A stretch of 64,000 bases of DNA from NCBI GenBank assembly GCA_030789695.1, contig CM061138.1, positions 14,766,214 through 14,830,213 of the forward strand, given 5' to 3'. Position 1 is the stretch's first letter; each line of letters starts with the position of its first letter. Below, piece after piece: positions 52,407 through 63,717 of the stretch. The notes under the pieces are model-generated. The model was given only the letters and a program-made list of their open reading frames with translations. It did not search any database and was not told the origin of the DNA. A program made the position numbers and the translations under genes. The stretch is from Scilla litardierei. Lineage: Eukaryota > Streptophyta > Magnoliopsida > Asparagales > Asparagaceae.

Positions 52407-54884
52407 TCATCGACGACTCCCTTTACGTCTAAATACACGAGAATACCAGGGCCTATCCGAATACGTTCCCTTTTTGTACTCTTGTGACACCTCGCCAACC
52501 TGTGACACGCCAACCTGTGACACCTCCCCAACCCGTGACACCTCGCCAACATGTGACACGCCAACCTGTGACACGCCTTCACCATCACCTTGTGTCTGAG
52601 GTGGCTGAGACGGGCCAACATCCACCTCCACATACTGCTGTGAAATGCATGTGTCATCACATTCTGTCTGCTGCGGCTGTGACGTGTCACCCTGGGTAGG
52701 CTGCCAATCTGCATGCGTCAAATGCTGCGGCCAAGTGCTGCCGTCATCCCATGTACCATGGGTAGGCTGCTGCTGCCAATCGGCTGGAACATCCCATATG
52801 CTCTGGTGCCAAGCTCCGGCGTCAAATGATATGGGAGGGGGCTGCTGCCAAGTGCCGAGGTCATAACCTCCCTGAGGGTGCTGCGTCCGAGTGTCGGTGT
52901 CATAACCTCCGTGAGGGGCTGCTGCCACGTGATGTCAAAAGCTCTGGGATGGTCCAGCTGCCAAGTGCAGACCTCATGTACTCTTGTATGCTCCTGCTGA
53001 GAGGTGCCGGCGTCATCTGCTCTAGTATGCTCCTGCTGAGAAGTGCCGGCGTCATCTTCTCTGGTATGCTCCTACTGAGAAGTGCCGGCCTCACCCATCC
53101 TATATAAACGACTCAGCTCGCTCGTATCTACACCTTCTGGAAGATGGCGTGTACGATGTAGCACATCATCGATATGGGTCCTCATCGTATGCAGCAACCC
53201 CTGATCCTGTGTTTGCAATACTTGGCCTGCCATATCGTACAATGAAACATATCCTGCAACCTGTAAAACAAATTAAGTACTAAGCATATTGGTTATAAAA
53301 AATACTATAAAAATTAAACTTGAACATCTTCTTACATGTTGGCGCTCGATGGGTCCTCGGGGCATTTGTGCGAATGGGGGTTGCTGCCTCAGAAAAATCC
53401 ACCTCATGGTAATCCCCCAATACCACTCCATATAGGCAGCAACCGATACCACATCCCCCTCATGCACAATGTGATCTGCTCTATTCATCCAATGCGCAAG
53501 AGGATCCCTGATTACAGTCACATCTGCTGGCTGCGATGGTCTTGTCTTCCCCACTAAGACTGGGAGTGCAGATGGGATGTGTTGCCGTAAACTAAATTGC
53601 CGCATGACGCGGTCGGGTGCATGCATCACCCGTGCTTCCCAGCAGAATATGGGTACCCTCGCTCGCCATAACTCGGGATGTTCGCGACATAACACCGGCA
53701 GCTGCTCGAATCGCTCTCCATAAGGCTCCCAGGTAACCTATTAGGCATGAAGTACACAAATATATCAGTGTACTATATTATATATCAATTGATCACCGAC
53801 GTTATAAAATTTACATATACACACCTGCGTACTCTCTAATGTGTCAAATTGGTCTCTGTATGTATCAAGGTTTCCATGAGCAGTTTCCATGAATGATTTT
53901 CCCGTATTCCACCTGAACCCATAGGGAACGGTGTCAGCAAATACATCCTGCAGGAGCCTTGGTCTTCCTACATACATTCTCTCCCAGCTCCAAACCTGTA
54001 AATATGAATTTTTTCTCAGAATGTGAAATATATAGATATATATATAGATATATCACTATTGTAGCTAACGAAAAAAATTATACCTGCAATAATAACCCGC
54101 ATGCATATAAAGCCTTGGTCTGCTTTAATGCCACCTTGCTGAGCTCAGCGTACAAGTACGCAAGAACCACACTTCCCCATGAATATTGACCGGCCTCTTC
54201 AAAATTATCTAACTTTGTCAACCAACGGAGATTTATAGATCCTTTGCTTGGATCCGGAACTAGTAAGGTTCCAATCATATGAAGCAGATATGACCGTGCA
54301 TACTGCTGAATGTCCTCATCATCTGCATTCTCAGGCAAATCAGTAAATGTATCACGCAACCAACTAAGTTTTACCTTGGCGGCTTTCCTTTGTGGGGTAT
54401 CATATCCAAGTAGTCTCTCCATCAGCGCACCCCAGCTGTTATCTCGCATTTCACATTGAAATATTGGTTCTCCATCAATCGGTAGGCCTGTGATGACTGC
54501 CACGTCCTGCAACGTGATTGTCATCTCTCCCTAGTGCATGTGAAATGTATTTGTCTCTGGCCTCCATCTTTCAACCAAAGCCGTCAACAATGCGTGGTCC
54601 AACCGGACCCAACGCAATCGAGCACATATGTGTAATCTGGACGCTTCAATATAAGGTCGCGCGCGCTGATCTAATATCCACTTTGTATGTTTTTGTCCAT
54701 GATCGACAATTGCTATCGATGCCTGTAAACATATAATTCACACCTTAATTATTTTCCTTTCATACATAATTACTTACTTTGACTATTAATTCTTTCTATT
54801 TACCTGGCCTTGCACTACATCGGCAGAACGATGACGTGCTTGGTCATACAAGACCACATTAGTAATGGGTCCAGCCTCTTCCAT
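52407..54884 (-). pseudogene. Plant mobile domain (PMD, MAIN-like) gene carried by the MULE
   Basis: Five exons on the - strand join in one frame: 54884-54804, 54722-54084, 53995-53825, 53737-53336 and 53260-52407. The order of motifs fits the PMD: YDQARHRSADVVQGQ, DHALLTALVERWRPETNTFH, GEMTITLQDVAVITGLP, WSWERMYVGRP, VTWEPYGERFEQLP, APDRVMRQFSLRQHIP and MEWYWGITMRWIF. The tail is low-complexity, with three DDAGTSQQEHTRA repeats, Trp/Gln-rich sequence and EVSQVG repeats. PMD proteins of the MAIN/MAIL type act in silencing and growth control in plants, and related domains are carried by transposons. Here the frame is broken by TAG at 54531-54533, TAG at 53072-53074 (CAG in sister repeats) and a one-base shift in a C run near 52918. 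Splice sites are intact. Its role in the element is unknown. Confidence 0.88.
52978..53092 (-). repeat. 39-bp tandem repeat encoding DDAGTSQQEHTRA
   Basis: Three copies in the PMD tail exon. One copy has TAG where the others have CAG. Confidence 0.9.
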
Positions 54885-55066
54885 TTTATAAAAACCTATA
54901 AAATTTCACAAACTATAGATTCATCTCAAAACCCCTAAATTTCAATCTAGATTGTACAAAAATCACAAAAACAATTCAATAATATAACATAGAGAGTAGA
55001 AGTAACCTGAAATAAAGCCGATTAATCACCAAAAAAAATTGGAAACGCCGGACTTCGAAGGAGGGG

Positions 55067-55149
55067 CCGCAAGCGATGTGCTGGGGAAGATGAACAGCAG
55101 CCCGCGACCGCAAGCGATGTGCTGGGGAAGATGAACAGCAGCCCGCGAC
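55067..55149 (+). repeat. Tandem duplication of ~41 bp beside the right MULE terminus
   Basis: CCGCAAGCGATGTGCTGGGG ... AACAGCAGCCCGCGA occurs twice without spacer just inside the right terminal repeat and is followed by the palindrome GCCCGCGACTGGTCGCGGGC. The left end lacks it. Confidence 0.92.
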
Positions 55150-55160
55150 TGGTCGCGGGC

Positions 55161-55392
55161 TGTCTGTCTTTGTGTGGCCTTGGCCGCACTCTTCAGGTGC
55201 GGCCAAGCGCTGCACTTTGAAAGTGCGGCTCTCGGCCGCACTCTGAAGATGCGGCCGAGGCCACACGTGCCTAAGCACCCAACCCGACCTCTTTTTGGCC
55301 CCAAAACCAAAAGAGGTCGGTTTTGCTAAATAAAAAAATAGGTCGATTTTTCAAATTAATTTTTTAATTTGACCTATTTGCAAAAATTGTCC
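55161..55392 (-). repeat. Right terminal inverted repeat of the MULE
   Basis: Reverse complement of the left repeat with a few substitutions and one small indel (CACGTGTGTGG versus CACGTGTGG). Confidence 0.95.
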
Positions 55393-55401
55393 AAAATAAA
55401 A

Positions 55402-55888
55402 ACATTGTTAAGAAAATAATAACTTTTTGGCATACCTTTTTTTTGGAACAATTGACTGAATTTTGATTTTTGTGACGCATACACACCGATCAGCTAGTGT
55501 GATAAGGCTCCCAGTGGTGATGTTCACATTTGGTATCGTCCTGGAACCTCCATCGAGTTATCTTTATCCTAACAATTTAGATTCATACAGACATCTCCAT
55601 TTAGGGTCCCTGCGATATGCCAATTCTTGCAGTGCAATGAACTACCTCGACACTCTAAAGAATATTAAAGTCCCTAAATCATTTGAATGGAACCACATTT
55701 CTTGAAAGACCCTTCTCTACCGTTGAGGCTGCATAATATAGCTCGAAGAGGCTCCTTAAGCCTGTTGACAGCTTTGGCCGAAGTGTATATGTAGCTTGAG
55801 TTGTGAATGTGCACATGATTAATTTAGAGACGGTCAAACGGAGTAATTCCTTTTACAAGATCATACACTTTCCATCCTAAAGTGTACT
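55402..55888. other. No recognised gene
   Basis: Host or old repeat sequence. The 80-codon + strand ORF at 55463-55705 is not recognised. Expected NAPRT exons are not found here on the - strand. Confidence 0.4.
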
Positions 55889-56370
55889 TGATGAGGATCC
55901 ATTTAGTTTGGATTCAAGGTTAAGTCTGTTTAAAAAAATTATTTAACATAAAGTTTAAATTCTTTGAAGTCTTTAAGTTATTTTGGTATTCTACGAAAGT
56001 TTAAGTCCTTTTGAGTCTTTTAGTTATTTTGAGTCCTTTTAGGTATTTTGGTATTTTAGTCTCACATTGGATGTAAATTTTGAATGTCAGTTGTAAGTCT
56101 ATATAAAGATGACAAACTTATTTTATTTTACAAAATTGAATAAAATTTAAGAAATTTGGTGTAAATTTTGTATTTTTTCAAAAAGTAAATCTTTTACATT
56201 GGAGCGTGAGTGTGCTTGTTTACCTGGGCGTGAGATTTGAAAAATTTCTGCATGCAAGGCATATAGGGTGAGGATCATTAGATCTTTGGGATACAAGGCT
56301 CGAAAATTTATCAAATTCCTAATTTTCTTCTCCAAAATTTTCATCATAAATTTTCGCTTTCGTCCTATGT
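55889..56370 (+). mobile_element. 5' LTR related to the short RPS10-intron element
   Basis: It begins TGATGAGGATCCATTTAG, like the LTR at 23838 (TGATGAGGAAAGAAGTATATTTAG), and shares the TTGTAAG...TATATA...CTTATTTTATTTTA promoter zone. It is followed by TTGGTATCAGAACC, a tRNA-Met-type primer site. No matching 3' LTR was found before 57474, so the element is truncated or solo with a flank. Confidence 0.6.
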
Positions 56371-57473
56371 CTTTTTGGTATCAGAACCAAAATCTAGTAT
56401 TTTCCTTTCATTCTTCATCATCCTCTTGTTTTTGGTTAGGTTTTAGAATCAATTAAAAAAATCATAAAAAGGGATAGAAATCAAAGATAAAAAAATCGAA
56501 TAAAAAAGAGAATTTCAAAAAAAAAAACAGAAATGAAAAAATTAACCAAAAAATGAAAATGAAAATGAAAATTTGCTATTATTCATCTTCCCCTCCATCC
56601 CCTCAAACCCTAACTCTAACCCTAAGCCCTAGCTTTCGTTGTCATTGCCCCCTCGTCGTCGTTGTCACCGACTCCAACTTTAGCTGCCCCGTTACCACAC
56701 TTAGGCTAGCCGTTGACTGTGTCGAGTTGCCACTGCTACATTGCAGCGTCATGATTTTAATGATTTTCTTTGAATTTCAGTATTTCTGTAGTACTTCACC
56801 ATATTCTGAGCAACGTTTCAGCTGTTTTAAGACATTTTCGAGTAAAATTCGATCATCTAGATTAAATCTCTATAATTTCTAGAAGCCTCATGTGATGTTT
56901 TAAAGCTTATCTTCACTCTATATAACCTCTAATTTAATCAAATCTTTAATTATTAAATTCTGAAAAAATTCTTTATTTAATTGTGATTAGATTAGTTGAT
57001 ATCATCGATAATTGTGTCATTTTATATCTTCGATCTATGAGTTGCATCATCATATTTAGGGATGCATTTTAAACATATAGAGTTAGCCAATATGATTTTA
57101 TTTTATTTATTTGCATAATTAATGCATGCATATATTTTTCGGATATTGCATCTGCATTCAAATGAATGCTTGACATTGCATGCTGTTACGTAGTGGTAAA
57201 ACCCTAGGATTAGGCATGACAGATAACCTAATTCAGAGGCTACAAAATCAACTTTAAAAGAAATACCTAGAACTTAAAACAGACATAAATCGAACAATGT
57301 ATCATCTAAAAGCACTAAAGAACAAATTGACTAAAGAACAAAATTTTAAGAATGAAGCACAAATCATATTTGATGATGAACATGATAATAAATGATTTTA
57401 AATAGGAACAATAGAAATCAAAATAATACGAGATAAGATGATAATTTTAAGGATAACTTTTGGACAAGACAAC
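56371..57473 (+). other. Probable internal sequence of the truncated LTR element, non-coding
   Basis: AT-rich with no gag or pol motif. The 109-codon ORF at 56553-56882 has no domain. Confidence 0.35.
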
Positions 57474-60400
57474 TGTTGGATCCCTGTAGATGGCAAGCAG
57501 TACTAGGAGGAGTGGTGAATAATATTGTCCAAAAATTAATGCACTAATAAAAAGCTAAATCCTCTAAGTATGCTTAAGTCTCTTAAGAGTGTTACCTCCG
57601 TAGGTACTTAATCAAAAATCTCAATTCACTTGCAATCAAAGTAAATATGCACAGTGAAAAATGAAACTTCAATGTAAGTAAAAGAGATAAGAGATGAGCG
57701 ACAATGAGCGCACACAAACAAGAGAGATTTGCATTGGTTCGGCATACTCTTGACCTACATCCAGCATTCACTGAACCACTCCCACCAAGAGAGCAAAGTG
57801 CCTCAACTTGAGGACTTCTACAACCAACTCACTCTCTCCATTAGAAGGTTACAACACCACATTGTCTCTAACACGGATTTTCAATACAACTCAACACAAC
57901 CTCACTAAGCCAACACAAACTCACTAAGCGATGACCTCTACAAACTAGGCTTTTACAACCAATATAACAATGTATACAACCACTTACCACCACACCCTTG
58001 TGTGGATTTTACAAACCTCTTTTTAAATGAAGAGTACAACTTGCTCATATATCCAATTTGATCGAAGCTCAAGTGTATTATGCATGGCAATGGAAAACTT
58101 TCTCAAGATCTTAATAAGTTGAAGTTTAAAACAAGGATATCAAAAGAAAAATCTTGATTCAATCTCAAGTAAAAGTTGAAGCTCTAGAGAGATTGAATCA
58201 ATTTTGGCCAAGAAAACTCTTTGCTTAAAAGCTTTAGAGAGAATAAAACATAGGCCAAAAGAATTGAGATTTTTCTTTAGAAAATTCAGCACATGCGAAG
58301 TCTTAGATTGCTTTGAAAACTAGTTGAAATCAAATGAAATTCTTATTAATAAGTTGTTGCAAAAATCCCACATCAAATCACTATAAATAGGCCACAAATC
58401 TACTCAAACAGAATGACCAAAAAGCCATCCCAGCGGATAGAAAAAAAGGCTAGAAATCCGACTGTTATAGGCTAGTTGGCAACAGTTAGTCTACTATATA
58501 ATCATTAGTCGACTACACAGGTCATTAATCGACTAATTAGGCAATGTCAGGATTCCAGAGAGCACTGATTCTCATGAGTTGACTCTAGTACTACAGGGAG
58601 TCGACTATTGTCATGACACACATGAACTAAGTCATGATACAACATGGATTTGTTCTATAACTTTGGAAAATGAGGTTTGAATATAATTAAAACATTTTAA
58701 AGCAACTAAAATCATTTTCCTAAGTATGTGTGCAAGCTACAACATAATTACTTTAACATACTAAGACAAGTACGTAAAAAAAATACATCACTCACACTAC
58801 TCGAAGTCTTGATGCAATACCTTGGCTCTTGACTTGTCTTGAGAAGCCTTTATAATGACACATATTTTTGGGGATTTTCTAACAATTTCTACCGTATTTT
58901 TTCCTCACTTTATCTCCATATTCATTCTTTCAACATCTTTCAAATAAAACCCCAATGACTCAGGCCCACTTCATTAACACATTCACTATATTATGCCAAC
59001 GTGGGGGGGGGGGGGGGGGTTGTCTTCCTCTTTCCACTCAAAACAACAAAGCCTGTTCCCATTCATTTTAAAGCCCAAGTTTTCAAAACCCATTACCATT
59101 CAATTGGTGCCTTAAACATTTCCAAAGCCCACAACCCCTTTAATTTTCTCTCCTTTTTAAAACCATTCTTAATTTTAAGTGGGCCAGCTTCTCTTATTTC
59201 TTTTTGACAGAGAAACCCATGCCCTCTCAATTAAATCGGACTCTTCTCTCTAATTGGCCGCATCCCCTTAGTCTTGCATCGGGATGGAATCAACGGCAGC
59301 AGCATCGCCTCCTACTTCGATTTCGAAGCCCAATCGCATCAAACAGTCGCCACCCTTTCTTTCCTCTAAATCGAGCCCTAGTTGAAGCCGTCGCCATCAC
59401 TTGGGGTTCAAAAACCCTAGCCGTCCATCTTTTTCTTGCCTCTCGCCTCTCGCGTGCGAATCGAACGGAGTGGGCTCTCCTCTCTTTGAATCGAACGGCC
59501 TTCTCTCTCTCTCTTAACCGAAGCCGCCGCCACTTTCGGTGATCCGATCAGATTTCCCTCCGAGAATTTCGGGATTAAGATTTGATTCAATCTCTTTTGA
59601 ATGCGTCTCCTTCCCTATTTATACCCGATGGATTTCTTTGGTTTTGATACAAAAATCATCTTTTTCTCCTCTCAATTTCCGAAGTTTGATTTGGGGATTT
59701 CCGAGTATTTTCGTGGACAGATTTTGGGCTTTTTGATTCTCAATCTGAGGTAGATTCCTTCTTCTCCATCTTTCAGTTTATATTTTGACTTATTTGGGAT
59801 ATGATGACACGAGACTCGTGGAGGGATCTTCACGACCTGATGATGCGATGTTCTCCGGCAACCTATTTGGGGGGTTTAGTGATCCTCAATGTTCCTATGT
59901 ACTCTTTCCTACGATTGCATTTATCCACTCTCCGGTTGGTCGTCGGGGATCAGTTTTGTCGCCGCCATAGCTATCTTCTCGAAGAACTCCATATTAGCTG
60001 ATTGCAGATTGTTGGGCGCTGCCATTTGTTTATCGGGTCAAGCCATTCTGATTTCTTTCTAGACTTGTTGCATGCTTGCGTATTGTATTTGAGCTTTCTC
60101 TGTAGTAACTTTCAAGTTGGACTTTGCTTTGTTTAATGGGTTCTCCATCCTCTTTTGCCTGCTCATAGGCTGTCCTCCTCATGGGCCTTTTTGGTATGTT
60201 TGCGTTGCTGACTATTTTTAAAGGCCGTTGGTTGGATTAGGCCTGGATGTTGGTACTATGTTTGTATCCTATTCATAGATCGCAGTAGATCCCCTCCGTG
60301 CGAGTAGACTATAGAGTTAATAATCGGTTGCCGAATCTGATCCCAAAGTAAAACTATATTGTTATTTTACAATCTGTTGTTTAAGAAGTTAAATTCTTGT

Positions 60401-61389
60401 GTTTATGATTATAATAATTGACATAGGTTCCTCTATCGGCTTCAATTAAACTGTTGCATTAAATTGTTGCGTAAAGAATTACTTTTGGGCATAGACCCAA
60501 TTGATTGACATGTGTACCCTTGATATTGACAACTCACGACATCAACCCACATATTTGAATGACATACACTTAGCTCACTGTCTAAGGGACGAATGTGATT
60601 ACAGAAAATGCATTCGGTTTACCACTCTCCTGATGGAAGTGGGGCAAGTTACAACAATCAATTTTCCTCCTCCTTTTACGGAATGAGGGTCTAAATGCAA
60701 TTTTCCTCTTTCTTCGGAAATGAGAGTTTCAAGATGCAATTGTCCGCTATTCACACTAATAGCAGGGTTACAGAAATATGTTAATGAATATCACTCCCTT
60801 GGACATGAGTCATAACCTAGCATGGTTACTTACCTTTAACCAACCCCTTTTAAGACATTCATAACTTAGTAGATCATTTCTCTTGTTTAGAGATATTGTA
60901 ATTGTACTGTTTTCGATATAAATAAACTGTTAAGTTTGGTTTAGATGTAATCTACTTCTAACTTTGTTGTTTATTTTCTTCTCAGGTTTAACAGGAGATT
61001 TTACAGTTTTGATCGTGCATTAAATTTCTAGAACTGTTCACACATGTATGACTTTAATTTCGGTATTAATTTCTACTTAGTCCTATTCTGTATTCACTGG
61101 TACCCAGTAGGATTTGCATAATATAGTAAATTGTGATGGCCCCGGAAACGGGTCGTTACAACCTTGCGCTTCACAAATCCTTGGATGAGCTTCAAATCTT
61201 AAATGTTGATCTCCAATCCAATTTGCTCTCCATTATTCAAGTTATAACTTCATGTTATCATTATATTTGAGCTTGAGTTGACCATTGTTGACTTGGATTC
61301 CTACACTCATAAATTATTTCACAAAACATTATTAGCAACACTAATTGTTTGCTTATCACACTAACCTATGGGTGATGCAATAACCAACA
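57474..61389 (-). mobile_element. SIRE/Maximus-like 3' LTR, interrupted by a gypsy LTR
   Basis: On the - strand the LTR starts at 61389 (TGTTGGTTATTGCATCACC), right after TTTGTCAGCATCAAAAATAG, a degenerate form of the family's pre-LTR segment, and after GGGGGAG purine blocks near 61460 and 61497. It ends at 57474 (GGGATCCAACA). The segment GGATGTAGGTCAAGAGTATG with GCCGAACCAATGC near 57735-57765 is typical of SIRE LTR ends. Without the 2.3-kb insert (58824-61160) the LTR is about 1.6 kb. A small GTCGAC decamer cluster lies at 58480-58625. Confidence 0.7.
58824..61160 (+). mobile_element. Gypsy-type long LTR nested in the SIRE LTR
   Basis: The right end GGCCCCGGAAACGGGTCGTTACA matches the 3' end of the solo LTR at 19069. 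ACCTT occurs immediately after it (61161-61165) and at 58819-58823, supporting a 5-bp duplication. The left end does not start with TG, so it may be 5'-truncated or the boundary may be off by tens of bases. It contains a CT/GC-rich promoter-like zone (about 59260-59560) and a run of 18 G at about 59001. The short ORFs in it (59001-60001) are not genes. Confidence 0.55.
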
Positions 61390-62215
61390 TTCTCACTATT
61401 TTTGATGCTGACAAACAATTTTGATAAAAATATGAAATTACAAAACATAAATACTTACTCCCCCATGCAATGATGCAAAATTGCTATGAAGAACAACTCC
61501 CCCCGCATCAATGCTACGTTAGAGATAAGCAAATATGAAGCACATGTATCATATTTTTTTAATCAAAGGGATACCAATGTGACTGTACCGAATATGTGTG
61601 AAGTCAACATGCTATCGAATATGTGTGAAGTCAATATGCAATATTGTGTCACTAATAACATACTTCTCTAACATACTCCGCTCTCCCACTTTGACATTAT
61701 TAAAAAGAAGGGATTATCAATAAACAACATAGTGTGTTACTATCATTATCATGAATGACACAGTGTTATTCCATGTGTTATATCAAAAACATATGCATAC
61801 CATGTGTTGTGACATATGCAATAATCAATATGAGTATACCGTGTCGGATACCAAGTGTTGAATTCAGATCATTACATCATGCATAGTTGCATACCATGTG
61901 TAAAGGTAACATAAGCTTATCATGCATGCGAAATTTCTAACATGTGAGGAAATAATGTGTTGATCTTGAGAAATTTAAACTTGTCAACTATAAGAACATG
62001 GCATATTTTCAAATGAATATCATATGGAAGTTCTAAATGAAATTCTTGCACCAAGAACATAATATGTACTTGTGCAAATGACTCTAACTAATCTTATGGT
62101 GTATTATCCACAAATGCAATGATATGTTCATCAACAAAATATGTGAAACAATATGTTTGTAACTAATCTCAAATGAATATGTGATAACCAAAATATTTAA
62201 GGAACATGAATTGAT
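61390..62215 (-). other. 3' internal remnant of the SIRE-like element
   Basis: Non-coding on both strands. The GGGGGAG blocks next to the LTR suggest the element's post-pol region. Repeated CCATGTGTTG / ACCATGTG words occur around 61770-61905. No env-like or pol ORF is visible. Confidence 0.4.
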
Positions 62216-62657
62216 ATATGCCGTGGCGAAACCACATAGGGACAAGGGGGCAGCTGCCCCCCTTCAAATTCAAAAAAAAAATTTGTACACCACAAATTTT
62301 TTTATACACCAATCTTCTCAATCCGTCTCTTAGCAATTCGCAGAATCGCATGGGATGGGGCAGCCGCATAGAGCATTCAATTGGGTTAGTTGCCTGACAA
62401 AAAAACCAATAAATTTTTTATACATTCATTCACTCGCCAGTCCATTCCTAGGGGATAGGATGCCTATACTTTTAATTGGATAGCTGACTTGAATCACATC
62501 CAAGTCAGGCTTTTAGGGGAAAAAACAAAAACAAATTATTATTTCGCATAAAAACAAATTCGCATAAAACAACACATTCGGTGAGGGTGCATTCGTCACG
62601 AAACAACAAACCGACGTACTTTGCCCCCTCACTGAATTCGTGGCTCCGCCACTGTAT
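62216..62657. mobile_element. MITE-like repeat with GTGGCGGAGCCAC ends
   Basis: Left end GCCGTGGCGAAACCACATAG followed by an AAGGGGGCA block; right end TTTGCCCCCTCACTGAATTC then GTGGCTCCGCCACTG. These are imperfect inverted ends of a type common in plants (AGTGGCGGAGCCA). The outer flanks are TATAT-rich. Confidence 0.65.
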
Positions 62658-63124
62658 ATATATATATATTATATAAAACACAACTTTTTTGAATTTTAGG
62701 GCTGACTAGGACAAGCTGACTAGGACAAACAGGTTGATAGAAAGACGGCTCAAATTTAATCTTGATGAGTGAATGGTTGGAATGATATCATGTGAAAAAT
62801 TTTGGGGGGAACTTTTGGGGAGAACTAAATTTTTAGTGCAACATTATTGATATTCGGTTAAATTTAATGCATAAAAGGTTGTCTTCTGCTTTTGAAACTT
62901 GAAACATCCTCTTTCAAAATTTTAATGTGAGAATTTAATGCACAAAGATTTCCACTGCGATTACAATATCATCAAAATTTCCCTCATAACAGTATGTGGC
63001 ATCAATCATTACATTCAAAAGCAAATTTAATCCCCAAATCACATCCCAATTTGTCCACTTCAGACAAAATTTCGGTTACAAACAAGTGCATATAAAAAAA
63101 TCTCCTCACTCTCGCTTTCATTAG

Positions 63125-63670
63125 CCGTAAGCTTCTTAAATATTTTTATGCTAATTTGGTGTTCCGCGTCGCGGGCGCCCGCTAAATTTTTGGACACTAA
63201 TTTATTGTAAATATTTTTTACATTAGCCGAATTTGTTTTTCCGCGCCGAAGATGCCCGTGCCGCTAAATATTTTTACGCTAATTTATTGTTCTTTTAAAT
63301 TTTGACTGTGAAAATAATTTTTTGGAGAACAAAGATTTTGAGTGGATATCTTAAATGAACTGCGCCAGCGCCGAAGCTACATTTTTTTCGTTTAAATTTT
63401 AGCGGGGGAAATAATTCTTGGGGAGAACAAGAATTTTGAGAGGATATCTTAAATAAACCGACGCCTAAGGCGCCGACGTCGAATTTTTTTACGCTAATTT
63501 GTTGTTCCGTGCCAAAGGCGCTGGAGCCGAATTTGTTGCTCCATGCAGAAGGTGCCCACGCCGCTAAATATTTTTACACTAATTTTTTGTTCTTTTTAAA
63601 TTTTGGCTGTGGAAATAATTTTTGGAGAACAGATTTCGCGAGAGAAAACCTTAAATGAACCGTGCCCACG
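63125..63670. repeat. Imperfect tandem array, three to four units
   Basis: Units share CTAAATATTTTTACGCTAAT, TTGTTC, TTTAAATTTTG, AAATAATTTTTGGAGAAC, GAGTGGATATCTTAAAT and a GC-rich tag (GGCGCC / GCCGAAG / GCCCACGCCG). Copies start near 63140, 63265, 63370 (partial), 63490 and 63563. Confidence 0.8.
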
Positions 63671-63698
63671 GGCATGTGTTATGACTAGTATGTATGAG

Positions 63699-63717
63699 TG
63701 TGTGTGTGTGTGTGTGT
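63699..63717 (+). repeat. (GT)n microsatellite
   Basis: Nine to ten GT units following GTATGAGTGTG. Confidence 0.9.

Larger units (their letters stand above)
48236..55392 (-). mobile_element. Mutator-like element (MULE) with transposase and plant mobile domain genes
   Basis: Terminal inverted repeats of ~232 bp (48236-48468 and 55161-55392) begin GGACAATTTTTGCAAATAGG on both sides and differ at only about ten positions. The flanking duplication is exactly 9 bp, AAAATAAAA (48227-48235 and 55393-55401), the Mutator hallmark. Inside, both on the - strand, are a MURA-type transposase gene (48860-51471) and a gene with a plant mobile domain (52407-54884). Both are damaged. The element lies upstream of the last visible NAPRT exons, presumably in an intron of that gene. 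Confidence 0.95.

Noticed and set aside
58985..59025. Run of ~18 G as a functional G-quadruplex
   Set aside because: A single homopolymer in a decayed LTR; length is prone to sequencing error and there is no supporting context.
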